Position numbers and translations under genes: made by a program. Positions 1-10,969 of a stretch of DNA of 64,000 nucleotides are shown here, piece after piece. The notes under the pieces were generated by a model. That model saw only the letters and a program-made list of their open reading frames with translations. It searched no databases and was not told the DNA's origin. Source of the stretch: Plectrocnemia conspersa (taxonomy: Eukaryota; Arthropoda; Insecta; Trichoptera; Polycentropodidae); NCBI GenBank assembly GCA_009617715.1, contig VTFK01000206.1, positions 389,895 through 453,894 of the forward strand. The letters run 5' to 3'. Numbering within the stretch: position 1 is the stretch's first letter; each line of letters begins with the position of its first letter.

Positions 1-940
1 TAAAGGAAGCAACAGACGACGTCTAAATGCTGAAAAAAACACCACTGTAATATACTCCTTTGCATTAACGACCTTTAAAATGTGTTCACTCCAACAATTT
101 CACTCAATCAAGGTATAAAGCATATTTCGTTTGTCGAATAAATTTATTTACAATTTATAAATTCTTGTGAAGGGCCAGAGACAAGCACACGTATATGAGA
201 CGGCGGAGAACTAGAATTAAACCTGAATAAATCACCAGCACTCAGTCTACAACATATTTACAAGTCGACAATATTTCGTCTTTGATGCATTGTAAAAATA
301 AAATGAATAAACTGTTACCATCTTTCTGCATAACTTGGTAAGTTGCATAGTTACGCCCGTATAGCCGCAAAACCCAAAAAAATTTTTTTATTAAATTTAG
401 CTAACGTTAAAGATTAGTAATACAATATTTGATGTTTTAATAGGAAAAAAACGATTTATTGAAAGTTGAATGGAGAGAAACTAAGTTAGATTTAATTTAC
501 ATAATTTTTTTTTTATTAAATTATTACACATAAAAATATTATTCAATTTTTAAAATAAAAAAAACATCATAGTGCTTCGTTATAAAATAGTTCATAATTA
601 ATACAATTATACATGTAACATATATTATAAATGTAATATATTACTACGCCTGTCATATTTTAATTGTAGATTTACAGTAATATTAATGTTGAACAGGCAT
701 TTTTTTAGAAATATTAATTCATCTTAATAAAAAATACTACATTGAAATCCTTTTTCTCACATAATAATAATCAAATCCATGAATGTTCCAGTATTTTATT
801 TTAGCATTGAATAAAAAAATTCTATTGAATCTTAAATTTCAATAGATTTTCGCATTAGCTAAAGGTCTGACATAAAAGTCGCATGAGATAAGAGCTTATT
901 TTTAGAGAAAAAGTATCAATCGTACGCGAATCAAGGGTAA
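1..940. other. AT-rich stretch, nothing assignable
   Basis: Low-complexity A/T-rich DNA. I see no coding frame, RNA gene or repeat with a recognisable relative elsewhere in the window. Confidence 0.6.
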
Positions 941-943
941 TGG

Positions 944-1160
944 TCTACGCCAGAGATATTATTGTAAGCGTCAGTTTCTCTCTCTCTCTCTTGCTCTTCG
1001 TGCTGAATTTCAGAGGACAAAGGTCGACAATCTCGTCGAGTGCTAATTGAATAAAAATTCAATTTTTCAGACGTACTCTCTCTGTGAAAAGATGTCCTTG
1101 TTTGTTTGTTCGGTTTATTTTCGGTATATTTATATATTTTATTAGCCATGATGTCTAAAA
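944..1160. promoter_or_regulatory. GC-richer block with CT/GA-repeat (GAGA-type) tract
   Basis: A TC dinucleotide run lies at about 976-991 and a second CTCTCTCT-type run near 1074-1083. CpG-containing sequence (tcgacaatctcgtcgag) sits between them. Such tracts bind GAGA-factor-like proteins at insect promoters and enhancers. The assignment here rests on composition only. A minus-strand open frame of 72 codons covers the block but its composition simply reflects the repeats. Confidence 0.3.
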
Positions 1161-1565
1161 ATATTTACAATTTTTTTATAAGAAGTATTTTAATAATAAA
1201 AAATACCGCAAAAATTGAATTTATAAGAGCTTTTTTAAAAACCATGACATCGTATTAATTATATACTATTCATATACAAATATTTAATCTTAATTTATTT
1301 AGTCGGCCAACGAATCCTGGAAAGACATTGATTTTTTTTTAATAATATAATGAATCTTACAGACATACTAATTATATTTAATATACATATTTCTGGTTTA
1401 CAGTTTTTATCTTAATTTAATAAAAAATAAGATTTTTAAACCAAACGATTGTTGTTATAATTTGGAGGATTTTTTTAAAAAACCTTTTACAATTTAGGCG
1501 AAAAAAATAAAACTCACAAAATTTAGTGATAATTATAGTACATTTTTTTCATTGAAGAACTGGAA
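1160..1565. other. AT-rich stretch, nothing assignable
   Basis: A/T-rich with homopolymer runs. No supported feature. Confidence 0.5.
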
Positions 1566-2113
1566 TTATTAATATGTTGTCTTTAGCCTCTAAAGCAATA
1601 TATACTTTGGCATTTTGTGTTGTTTTTTTGTAGTCATTGGTATAAAGAGGTTATTGGGTTAGTGTGGTTTCGTATAATATTTTCAGTATGAAAATGTCAA
1701 GTGTTCCTTAATTGTTGTAATTTGAAGGTTATTGTGCATTTTTTTAAGATTAATATTAAAAGGTGTATTATATTTTATTTTTCTAGCTTTATTTTGAATG
1801 ACTTGTAATTTATAAAAAATAGTGTCACTGGTGTTAAATGTTAAAATAAGTCTAATTAATTAATTGTAAATTAAAGTTTTTTTTGAGTTAGCGCGCTTTT
1901 TCTATTAAATATCGGTCTTATTGCCACAATGGCGGCAAGCTCTTTAGAACAAAGGTTCAAAATATGTTTGTTAAATTTTAGCTTGAAGACCAAGTATTTA
2001 CTGTTTGTTTTCTAATTGATAATATAGCCATCTTTATTTAGAAGAGGTGGTGGCAAAGTTTGTCTATGTTTTGTAAAAATAATTGTTTCTGTTTTAATTG
2101 GGTTTATTTTTAT
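1566..2113 (-). pseudogene. Jockey-like non-LTR reverse transcriptase, duplicated 3' part
   Basis: Read on the minus strand, this segment aligns base by base with 2251-2810. Both contain the stretches decoding as an IIFTKHRQT-type motif, LVFKLKF and AAI.AIRPIFNRKSAL. These are typical of the region after the catalytic YADD box in Jockey-clade ORF2 proteins. Several stops and frameshifts interrupt it. The offset between the copies is about 690 bp at the left end and about 665 bp in the middle, because copy-specific indels have accumulated. It begins just after the motif corresponding to KTEAIIF and lacks the catalytic core. It is therefore a tandem duplicate of the 3' portion of the neighbouring element, not an independent full insertion. 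It cannot encode an enzyme. Confidence 0.7.
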
Positions 2114-2250
2114 TTTACACCTCTCATATTATTATGTTGTTTATTTTTATTTTTATTTTATGTTTATTTTTATTTTTATTTTATTTATGTTTATTTTTAT
2201 TTTTATTTTATTTATGTTTATTTTTATTTTACACCTCTCATATTATTATG
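2114..2250. repeat. TTTTA-type low-complexity tract bounded by a 23-bp direct repeat
   Basis: The tract is built from TTTTTATTTTA and TTTATG units. It is flanked by two identical 23-bp copies (2114-2136 and 2228-2250), each beginning TTTACACCTC. The direct repeat marks the junction between the two Jockey-derived segments. It is what unequal crossing-over or slippage would leave. Confidence 0.75.
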
Positions 2251-3190
2251 AAATATTAATATGTTGTCTTTAGCCTCTAAAGCAATATATACTTTGGCAT
2301 TTTGTGTTGTTTTTTTGTAGTCATTGGTACACGAAATTATTGGGTTAGTGTGGTTTCGTATAATATTTTCCTTAAATGTTGTCCTTTTGAAGGTTATTGT
2401 GCGTTTTTTTAACATTAATATTAAAAGGTGTATTATATTTTATTTTTCTAGTTTCATTTTGAATGACTTGTAATTTATAAAAAATAGTGTCACTGGTGTT
2501 GTATGTTAAAATAAGTCTAATTAATTAATTGTAAATTAAAGTTTTTTTGAGTTAGCGCGCTTTTTCTATTAAATATCGGTCTTATTGCCGCAATGGCGGC
2601 AAGCCCTTTAGAACAAAGGTTCAAAATATGTTTTTAAAATTTAAGCTTGAAGACCAGGTATTTACTGTTTGTTTTCTAATTGATAATATAGCCTTCTTTA
2701 TTTAGAAGAGCTGGTGGCGAAGTTTGTCTATGTTTCGTAAAAATAATTGCTTCGGTTTTAATTCGGTTGATTTTTATTGTACATCTCGCAAAATATCTCT
2801 TATAAATTCATTTGCGATTTGTTTAAGACCGATAGCACTAGAAAAAATATCTGTATTGTCAGCCTACATAAATTAACGCGTATTTTTTATTTTTAGGATA
2901 TCGTTCGTATACAAGATAAAGAGGAACGGCTCAGACAAACTTCCCTGAGGAACTCCAGCTGGAATTTTACGCGGGATCGAGCGTTCATTATTTATTGAAA
3001 CAACATAGCTTCTACTTTTCAGGTATGAGCGTATTAAGCGTAGCAGATAGTCAAGGGTTTTGTTTTTGTATAATTTATGAATCAAACCGTCATGTGGCAA
3101 ATGCTTTATTTATATATTACATTAAAAATCTTGTACTTTTTTGATTTTGAATTAATAACGAGATTTTGGCGAAAACCAAAATGTTCGTTA
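2251..3190 (-). pseudogene. Jockey-clade non-LTR retrotransposon ORF2 reverse transcriptase, decayed
   Basis: On the minus strand the order of motifs is EHFGFRQ (about 3186-3166), PHDGLIHKLYK, the AGVPQGSLSEPFLF box with ILYTNDI (inside 2873-3100), and a degraded catalytic box. After a frameshift come KTEAIIFTKHRQTSPPAL, KYLVFKLKF, GLAAIAAIRPIFNRK and a weaker tail. This order is that of Jockey-type reverse transcriptases, which copy the element's RNA at a nicked target. The catalytic YADD has become stop-Ala-Asp-Asn at 2866-2855, and there are further stops and frameshifts, so it is inactive. The 5' part with the endonuclease domain is not recognisable upstream. The A/T-rich decay and the duplicated 3' half indicate an old insertion. 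Confidence 0.85.
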
Positions 3191-3620
3191 TTAATTTTAT
3201 TCCTCAAAGATTTTTTAAACACATGAATATTTTTTAGAATATTTTACTAAATGACGGTAAATATAAGTTTCACTACTTAATCGCGATCGTTTCAATTCAT
3301 TTAGTCCAATGGCTAAAAAGCCATTTTATTTACATTTTTTCCAGGCAACTAATTTAGTTATTAGCATGTATGGATATAAAAAAGTTTACTAATTTCCGTC
3401 GGCTTGTTTAAAACCGTTGCTTCTTACAGAATTTTAAGACTTCGTTGGCGAACTAATTCTTATCGCATACATTTATTTATACGTATCTGTGAATGTTCTT
3501 CTTTCATTGGTTAATAGACACCACCATATCCGTTCTTTTCCAAGTGCTTACGAAATTCTTTACTTTAAATTCATGAATATTTTTATCCTACACTATTTTT
3601 CTTAAAGTCAGCTTATTATT
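3190..3620. other. AT-rich stretch, nothing assignable
   Basis: This could hold the eroded 5' part of the neighbouring Jockey element, but I cannot recognise coding motifs in it. Confidence 0.4.
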
Positions 3621-3624
3621 ATAT

Positions 3625-4110
3625 CTACCGAGCTCAGTCAGACAGATCCGAGCTCGTAGATTTTGCATCTGTGGTCAAGCCCGGACAAATCCGTCAGATG
3701 TCCGACGGGCAAATCCGTACGTGTGTGCTTGGCTATTGGGTTTTCTACTAATAAGTATCGCAAAATACGCAGAGTTTATATTCCATTACATGATTAGACA
3801 TGCGATATTATTCACATAATGTGTACCTTAAAATCATCACGCAAGAAAAACTCCGGCCGTTGTATTTATAGCCGTTAAAAATAATAATATCTCAAATTGA
3901 GAAGTAGGTTCTGAAGGTCGTTTGTGGGCCAAACCCAAAGAATGTCGAATGTTTCCGCGTCATTTAGCCTCCGACCAGGGTTGACCCGAACGAGTTGCTA
4001 AAGGTTCGCACCCATAACGGCTTAGGAGCACATAATGGCGTGCTAAATAGGGGCAGGGTATGTCGAAAGTTAAAATTTGTCGCCGAAACGAGGGATTGAA
4101 TTTTTATAAG
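3625..4110. promoter_or_regulatory. GC-rich island pair, candidate conserved noncoding element
   Basis: Two GC-richer blocks (about 3625-3745 and 3890-4110) stand out sharply from the A/T-rich surroundings. The first contains CCGAGCTC twice and CAAATCCGT twice within 60 bp. No frame is open across either block. Islands like this in insect gene deserts are often constrained enhancers. Composition is the only evidence here. Confidence 0.3.
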
Positions 4111-4224
4111 CTCGTTGATAAGTTTTTCCGTGCTAATTACGTGCTTAACATCAAAAATAAATTAAAATATACTTTCAATAACATTTTAAAAGACGCTACA
4201 AACGTACGGAAAATAAATTGGTAA

Positions 4225-4258
4225 AGTGACATGCGCTCCGCGTCACGAAGCCGAGCAA
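4225..4258 (+). repeat. Dispersed repeat with GCGCTCCGC core, copy 1
   Basis: This 34-nt segment matches 45191-45224 at 28 of 34 positions by eye (core agtgacaYgcgctccgc followed by acgaa). The family is not identified. Confidence 0.55.
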
Positions 4259-4439
4259 CTACATTTAATCTATGAAAACTTTCGCTTCTATTTATATATT
4301 ATTTACATGATTGCTTACATTCAATAATTTATTTACTTATTTTGTCCGATATTTAATTAATAATATCAGTTATTAAAAGATAAAATTTACATTTTAAAAA
4401 TCGACAATACATTAGATGTTAAGCACACTGTGTATATCG

Positions 4440-4790
4440 AAAAAGCGTCGAGTGTGTACTTTGGTTACTTAATATTCATCGTTCGAGCTAAACTCGGAAC
4501 GAAAAATATTTTCCCTATAAACATTGTTGAAGTAATGCCGTAATGGAATTATAAAAAGGTTTCGGGCGCCCAAGATACGTATTTTAATTAAGCGCAAATC
4601 TGATTTGCATTCGCAAAAAGGTATTATAGATGGGAACTTGCGCCTGGGCACATGTGCCCATAATCCGTTTTTGCAAAAAGGGACCCTTCTTATAATACCA
4701 AATGAGTGTTTGTGTATTATGATAATATCCCTAAGTCCCTCGGGATTTGATTGATCAAACAAACGTTTTCTGTCTGTCGTGCTTAATTTT
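4440..4790. promoter_or_regulatory. GC-richer island with a 97-codon minus-strand open frame
   Basis: The minus-strand frame 4762-4469 is open for 97 codons (starts MFDQSNPEGLRD, ends SEFSSNDEY). I recognise no domain, and no leader or splice signals support it. The imperfect inverted words tttttgcaaaaag and cgcaaaaagg and the base composition fit a regulatory island at least as well as a coding exon. Confidence 0.25.
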
Positions 4791-4799
4791 TATAGTAAT

Positions 4800-5250
4800 T
4801 GTCTCGTGTTTGTTACCCTTTTTCCCAAAACCCTTTTCGCTGAGACGGTAAATAAAATTTGCCGTAATTTATTTACAAGTCCAACAATACGTATTATATA
4901 TTCATATATGTAGTACTATATATTTATTTAAATCTGAAAAGCTTATAAAATAAAATTTAGAATATAAATACAGAAGTGCTTGCTTAATAATTGGAGGATT
5001 AATTGCTATTAAATTATAAAAAAATTGATTTGTGATTTTAATGAAGCATTTTAAAATATGATTATTATTTTTATATTGAAAAATCAAAAATATTTTTAAT
5101 TTAAGAATAATGATAATATGAGAAACAATTCCGGATTTTGTGACAGGTTTGCTTCTTTTCTATATTTTTACTTTTCATATTCGAAAAAGTTATTTTTGTT
5201 AATATTTGTGCTACGATTTGAATAATGTTGTGTTTGCGTCTAGACGTCAG
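4800..5250. other. AT-rich stretch, nothing assignable
   Basis: No supported feature. A 61-codon minus-strand frame here is A/T-driven. Confidence 0.5.
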
Positions 5251-5254
5251 GCTG

Positions 5255-5345
5255 TACAAAGTTGATACGAAGAGGGAAGCGGTTGATTATTTGAGTTTGT
5301 ACAAACGCAATAAGTTTGCTTTAAGTTATTTATAATGTTCTCAGA
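5255..5345 (+). repeat. Possible small fragment of the KREAAA repeat family
   Basis: The sequence gatacgaagagggaagcgg matches the diagnostic core of the family seen at 7195, 18030 and 39300 (minus). The similarity fades after about 25 bp, so membership is tentative. Confidence 0.3.
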
Positions 5346-5721
5346 CTGATGCGTTATGCAAAAGTTATTATTTACGCACTAGATATCCGCATTTATACAC
5401 ATAGCTAAACTGAGGGAAACTTAGTGCTCGTCCACTTTTTTCTATAAATGATAAATACAACAATCTGAGTGTATAGTTTTTAGAGGTGAGCCGTTGCATT
5501 GTATTTTAAAACAGGTTTGAAACGTTAGCGTGGTTGATTTATCAAAGCAATAACATACAACAGCACTTTTTTGTATTTTTAACGGATTTTAATATAGTAT
5601 TGTGTAGAAATTCATATGTATCAATTCAAGAAACGCGGTACACGCGAGTCTCAAGTCCCGTAAAAGGTGCCTGAGGACTTATTCTTATTCTTAACTTACG
5701 GTTTATACTGGATTTTGTTCA

Positions 5722-5925
5722 TTGGAATTCTTCGTAAACAGATTTACACCTCGTCTTCTGTTTGAACATTACTTCCAGAACCATATTTTTGAACATCATT
5801 TCCTCATCACTATCGAAGCGACTACGTACGACTTGTACGCTACTATTCCAATGTATCCGTCTATTGTCACGTATGGTCTGCACCAAGCGCTATTTCATTA
5901 TTTTATGGCAGATGTAAGCCTATAA
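5722..5925 (+). other. 67-codon open frame containing a dispersed repeat
   Basis: The frame starts MEFFVNRFTPRLL and has no recognisable domain. Its second half overlaps a repeat shared with 8780-8805 and 44130-44151, so it is unlikely to be a real gene. Confidence 0.15.
5859..5884 (-). repeat. Dispersed repeat with ACCGTACGTGACAATAG core, copy 1
   Basis: The reverse complement of these 26 bases matches 8780-8805 at 25 of 26 positions. A third copy lies at 44130-44151. The flanks are similar for only another 10-20 bp. Confidence 0.65.
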
Positions 5926-5934
5926 GTCAATATA

Positions 5935-7190
5935 ATAAAAGCTTACTAACTTTGTAAAGTTTTATTTTTTATTATTAGTGCGCATTTTGATTAAAAAAAT
6001 AGTTAAAACCCTAAAGCTAAATCAATGCTATATTTTTTGTTAAATTAAACTGTATCCTTTGTATGAGATATCATGTAAAATCTTTGAGATAAAGTTTGAT
6101 TAGGAATTCTAAAAATAAATTTACTATGTGATCATTACATAGCAAATTTAGGCAATGGTTTATAGCAGTTATATGTAAAAGTACAACATAATATATTTTT
6201 TTAATTAAGATGAAATTATAAAATTATAGTTTATTATTCAATATATTTGTGGATAAAGTATTAAAATATATATGATACTAAAATATATTATTTAAATAAT
6301 ATTTGAAAGGATTTGTATAAAAAACGTTTTACAGATTACTTTATGGTTTTCTTCCATTAAAAATATTAAACTTCTTAAATAGCCCTCTCAATATCACATA
6401 AACTCCAGACGTAAGCTTTTTAACTTATGTAGTTCAATATTTCGTGTTCACCAGACTGTGTAATTTGGCACATTATGCATTTGAACTTTAGAAAGAAGTT
6501 TTATTTCGTAATACACTCCCTTTTATAAAATGTAAAGTAAAAAGGCGTTTACGGATTCAAAAGTTGATGAAAGCATTATATAATAATAAATATTTAGAAA
6601 AATTACTATAATTTTTAAACGTATAGTAAACGCGTAATTGTCATGTCATATATTGTAGGGTCTAAAAGGATACAAAAATAAAAAGGAAAACCTACGAAAT
6701 TGGAAAATAGAGGCCTAAGTCCATTGTAGGTAAACATAAACTCAATGAAATATTCTTATTATCCTTTTTCTAGGATTTTGTTGTACCAAAACCTTTTGTG
6801 TCACGTTACTAATGTAACTAGTTTTGTGGTATTATGTGATAGACAATGTGTACATTATAAGAATAAACAAATGTATTAGGTGACAAAAAATAGGGTTCAT
6901 ATTTTTTTTTGTATTATATTTCACTGTGCTTTTATATAGAGTTTATTAGATATAATTTAATAGTATATAAAATAAGATAAGTTCTATTTTTATACGTAAA
7001 TTAAAAGTCCTAGAATTAAGCTTTTATTTAAAGTAAATATATAATATTAATAGAACGCATGATAATATTATATTAATTTATTATTTAATTTTTGTGCAAT
7101 AATTGAGATCGTCACGTACAGTTTGTGAAGTTTTACATACGCCTCAGTACTTTCCCAGAGAATGTTTAATTTTTTAATAAGTTTATGGAT
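5935..7190. other. AT-rich stretch, nothing assignable
   Basis: Long A/T-rich interval without coding frames or recognisable elements. Confidence 0.5.
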
Positions 7191-7194
7191 TCCT

Positions 7195-8110
7195 GACTAT
7201 GGGACATCTTGACTAGGTGAAGAGAGAAGCGGCGGATGGTCTCAATGCTCTCGATGCTTTGATATCTTAACCCCCGAAGTGTAAATGTTAGTATACGTGT
7301 CAGAGAGTATCTGATTAAGTGTCTAAGAAATTAATCGTTGGTTGCTTGCGCTATTGTATTATATTATATATTTTTTTTATTTAAAATACCTAATTTAAAT
7401 ACAGAAAATTAGATCTACCGATGATTTACACATTTTTTAAACATTTTCTGTAAAGTTTGCCACAAATTATTTAAAATATATTGCATTTAAGATTATTTTT
7501 ATATTTCTTTACAATTATTTTTATTGATTTTTAAAAATCAATTAAAAATAATTGCAAAGAAATATAAAAATACTTACTTTAATCAAATAAAATCGAAATT
7601 TTAATTTCAAGAATTTAATAATACATATTTTAAATTTACTTATTTTATTTTTTTAAATTTATACGCATTAAATTTATAATTTTAATGTATTAAATTATAA
7701 CCGCAGAATGAGTTATTTATTACTCATGCGAAAAATATACATATGACACCTTCATAAGAGATTTCATTTTATACCTCTTTCGGTGGGACGGCCAATTACA
7801 AAAATGTGGCCATTGCGCAATTTTTTTAAACAGATTGCCGTTGGTGGCTAGAAAATTAAACAAACAACCGTTTATATGGCAATCCTGTTTTTAGGGCATT
7901 TGCGACGAATTGTTCTAATCTTTTTTGACAAAAAACTTTTCTCTTGGTGGTGTCCAATTTTAACAAATAAGCCATTTTTTTGTATAGTAAATACTGGCTG
8001 GTTTTGTCACCGCGGTTTATGATTTAATAACTTTATATTCGGATTCTTATACCTGTAAATTTTTTACTAGGTGGTTCAATTGTTGAATGAAAAGGTGGTT
8101 TAATTTATGA
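7195..8110 (+). repeat. Unclassified dispersed repeat (KREAAA family), long copy A
   Basis: Blocks here match copy C (18030-18630) in the same order. They are gaagagagaagcggcgg, then gtgtaaatgttag and a gtgtcWgaggaag-like block, then aatcgttg. After a long insertion come ggccattgcgcaa, aaacagattgccgttgg, ccgtttatatggcaatcc, ttgtccaattttaacaaa and cttatacctgtaaattt near the end. The first block can be read as AKREAAA-like codons in other copies, hinting at coding ancestry. No known transposase or reverse-transcriptase motif is visible. About 400 bp of A/T-rich sequence separates its two halves and includes a large palindrome, probably a nested insertion. Confidence 0.6.
7492..7574. repeat. Near-perfect palindrome inside repeat copy A
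   Basis: Two arms of about 40 bp, of the form TATTTTTATATTTCTTTRCA followed by ATTATTTTTA, meet with essentially no loop near 7532. They differ by about two mismatches and one indel. It could be a small foldback element nested in the repeat. Confidence 0.7.
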
Positions 8111-8321
8111 ACACGACACTTATAGATTAATAAGTTTTTATAGTCATTTATTTGTATCTATATATGTATCTGTTTAAAAAAATATTATACGTGAAATAAT
8201 AAAATAAGATTTATCGAGCGCGAAAATTTTTTGTATACTCACTCTTTGAATAACAAGTATAAAAATCGCTATAAAAACCTAATATGTAACATGTCCTTTG
8301 TAATATTTATTATATCGTGTC

Positions 8322-8345
8322 AACAAACACGATGGCGTGTTTGTT
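8322..8345. repeat. Perfect 10-bp inverted repeat with 4-nt loop
   Basis: AACAAACACG and CGTGTTTGTT are separated by ATGG. It could form a short hairpin. No T-tract or gene context gives it a role. Confidence 0.6.
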
Positions 8346-8779
8346 AATATCAGTGCTGCAATCGGGATTTCAATAAAGGGTTTAATCCAGATTTTCGCTC
8401 TGGCGAGAAAAATGAATTTCCGCAATTGTATTGTGAAAAAGCGTATTTATTTTTATTTTAGTATATACCCTTGCATGGAAAATATATTTTCGTATTTATA
8501 AGTAGGCATGTGATTAGTTACAGAAAATTTGAAATACAGTTTGCCACAATAAAAAACGAATCACGTATCATTTGGGTCGATAGAAAGTAAATTAATCAGC
8601 TTCAATGCTCAGTTAATTGATGAGTTTCTTATACAAGATTTTTGTCTGCTTAGAGTTAATAAATGGTTGTCAGACTATACATATACAAATCGTAAAGAGA
8701 TATTGTCTATTTTGTTTATATTTTCTAAGAAGTTACAAAGAACGGTTCAAACGGTTCAATAAACAAGTGATTAGCAGAT

Positions 8780-8805
8780 GGTGCAGACCGTACGTGACAA
8801 TAGAC
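8780..8805 (+). repeat. Dispersed repeat with ACCGTACGTGACAATAG core, copy 2
   Basis: This is the best-preserved copy and matches 5859-5884 (inverted) and 44130-44151. It lies inside a 70-codon open frame (8617-8829) with no recognisable product. That argues against the frame being a gene. Confidence 0.65.
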
Positions 8806-9069
8806 AGATTCATCCTAATTGCCATTTAGAATCTTTTTAATGGGCAAATGATTTTATATATTGTATTCACAGCATTTTAGAGATAATTTAAAAATACAAG
8901 CGCCATTGTGTTTTTAATTTAGCATCTTATCAATTTGCATCTTAAAGTAAATGCATTAAAATAGCGTTACAAACCTGCATGAGTGACAAAGCGATCTGGT
9001 TGAAAAAACAATTAAACTGACAGACGCAGTTTTTCGTAATTGGCGAGCACTAAGCTTCTTTCAGTTGGG

Positions 9070-9276
9070 TCATCTCATACATCCAGATACAAAGTACGCA
9101 AATAATAACTTCTCCTCGAGTCTAACAACAGCATTATAAACTTTAACGATATCTTTCCAACTTTGGAACTCAAGTTTGTATAAACTCGAATCTAAGAGGA
9201 GACTTAATAACGTCAGATAAAAAACATTGAAGAAGCAACCGCTTACCTCTTCATCTTTGCCCAGTCTAATATCCAA
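9070..9276 (-). repeat. Possible diverged copy of the KREAAA repeat family
   Basis: On the minus strand, gaagaggtaagcggttgcttcttcaat resembles the family's gaagagagaagcggcggctt block. A gaggagaagttatt block downstream resembles gaggaagtgatcgtt. The 68-codon open frame here (MDIRLGKDEEVSGCFF) has no known domain and may be a remnant of the element. Confidence 0.35.
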
Positions 9277-9779
9277 AATTAAGTGTTATACTAGCTTCTG
9301 AGATTACTGGATTTAAACATGTTTCTAATTGGTGCATAATATTAGCTTTGTCTTGTATCAAAAATTAGATATTTTAAATGTTTTAATGCCAAGATGGTAA
9401 AAATAAATTTACTAAGTTTTATGCTTATTTATTTTACTTTCAAAAATTATTTAAAAAGTTCAACACAAGGTTTAACATATAAAAAATGCAAAATAGTGTA
9501 ACAATATTAAAAAAAAGTTTTGCCATATAAATGACAATAAAGCTAAGATATATTAAATAGTAAAATCCATACAAATTATCTCGAAAATTTTTAGTGATTA
9601 ACAGATACATTTTTATAGTATGTACATATATAGTAAAAGCTATAAAGTTGGGAAGGGCGCAAGAGAAGATAAAATTAGCAAAACTTTTTTCCCCAAAAAA
9701 AATAAGGATAAAATAGTAAATGGCTGTTTAACCATCAGTAATTTAAATTCGAAATAAAAAAATGTATATTTTAGCTACC

Positions 9780-9850
9780 GCATTGTTTTAATTAAAAAAT
9801 GCGGTCAATAGGCCGCAATGGCAGTTAGCTCGCCAATGAACTTTATCAAA
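9780..9850 (-). pseudogene. Possible third Jockey-like fragment
   Basis: The minus strand decodes to GELTAIAAY followed by a stop and PHF. This parallels GLAAIAAIRPIF in the Jockey elements at 1566-3190. The match is short and no flanking motif is preserved. The A/T-rich flanks (9285-9780 and 9850-10320) hold nothing else I can assign. Confidence 0.3.
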
Positions 9851-10329
9851 ATTGTATTAATTACATTTAAACTTAAAATCAGGATATGAATTGCTCGATT
9901 TATAATCAATAGTACTACCCTGTTTTTTTTTTGCATTACATGTTTTGCTACATATACATACATATACACTATTGAAATTTATAAGTGCAAGAAATGTGAG
10001 CTTTATGAAAGATATGAGATGTTTTTCATAAGAAACCATACATTTATTATTCAATTAATTTATTAATAAATATTACTGTACAACAATATTTTCACTTGAA
10101 TCTAGAAAACTTTAAACTGTAATGTTAAATGTTATATAAATAATAATGTATTTTTTAATTTAAGAAATATCTTTAACGTTAACTATTTTATTATAATTTT
10201 ACAACACATTACATACACCATTTCCCTCGCATCTCTCACATCCTTTATTTAAAAAATTGCTTCTTTCGCCTCATAAAGCATCGCTTCTCCAATCTTCTAG
10301 CCACTTTTTCACAGCCTCTGTTCTTCCGT

Positions 10330-10620
10330 TTCGGCGGTCCTCCTATTAACATAATAATTGGTCTCGGTTTGCAGACGCCGCGGGCTCAAAATCCGGCACT
10401 GTAAACCAATTTCGGGCTTTGGGCCTTAAATATTCATAAAACGGTCCTAGGCTCCATTTGGTAGGTCCACCCCCCGAAAGTGTCTTTTCCTAGCATCATC
10501 CGGTGCATTATTAAGTGGGAAATGTCTAATGGACAAAGTAATGGTTCGGCCCTCGTAAGCTACATTACACCCCCATTCCACTCCGCCGATTCGTTAATGT
10601 TTTTATTTCGATTAAATACA
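10330..10620. promoter_or_regulatory. GC-rich island, candidate regulatory element
   Basis: A sharply bounded GC-rich block with a CCGCGGG core, runs of C near 10470, and homeodomain-type TTAAT and ATTA words at its edges. A 64-codon plus frame at 10480 has no domain and is probably fortuitous. Confidence 0.35.
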
Positions 10621-10689
10621 TCTAAAGCATGTTTAAAACAACTCCGACTATCAAAATCGGTATATTTATTATAATTTACGATTTAATAT

Positions 10690-10960
10690 TAAGATACGAT
10701 TAAAAGATTCTGTACAGTCTACACAACAGTAGTTTGACATTGACACATTTTTTATCAATAGTATATAACAAAAAAACTACAAAATCACAAAAGTGGATCG
10801 TTTTTATTTATCAACAGATGTTATGTACAGTATCGTTTTTATCTTATACTTAGCAAACGATTTTTTGACGTTGAGTAAAGTCTGCACAGTTACACAGTTC
10901 ATACAAAAGTGGTTTGACTTTGACAAATGGTATATTTGTCTATGAAACGAACCAACTTCT
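10690..10960 (+). repeat. Diverged internal direct repeat
   Basis: Two segments about 180 bp apart share CTGYACAGT, a run of ACAC, and AGTRGTTTGACWTTGACA (near 10730 and 10910). It looks like an old tandem duplication. No element family is recognisable. Confidence 0.4.
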
Positions 10961-10969
10961 GTTTTAAAT

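Noticed and set aside
338..350. Short frame ending in GGTAAGTTG near the left edge
   Set aside because: The frame is 12 codons long with A/T-rich codons and no leader pattern, so chance is likelier.
2060..2251. 63-codon Phe/Tyr-rich plus frame
   Set aside because: It is a translation of the TTTTTATTTTA low-complexity tract.
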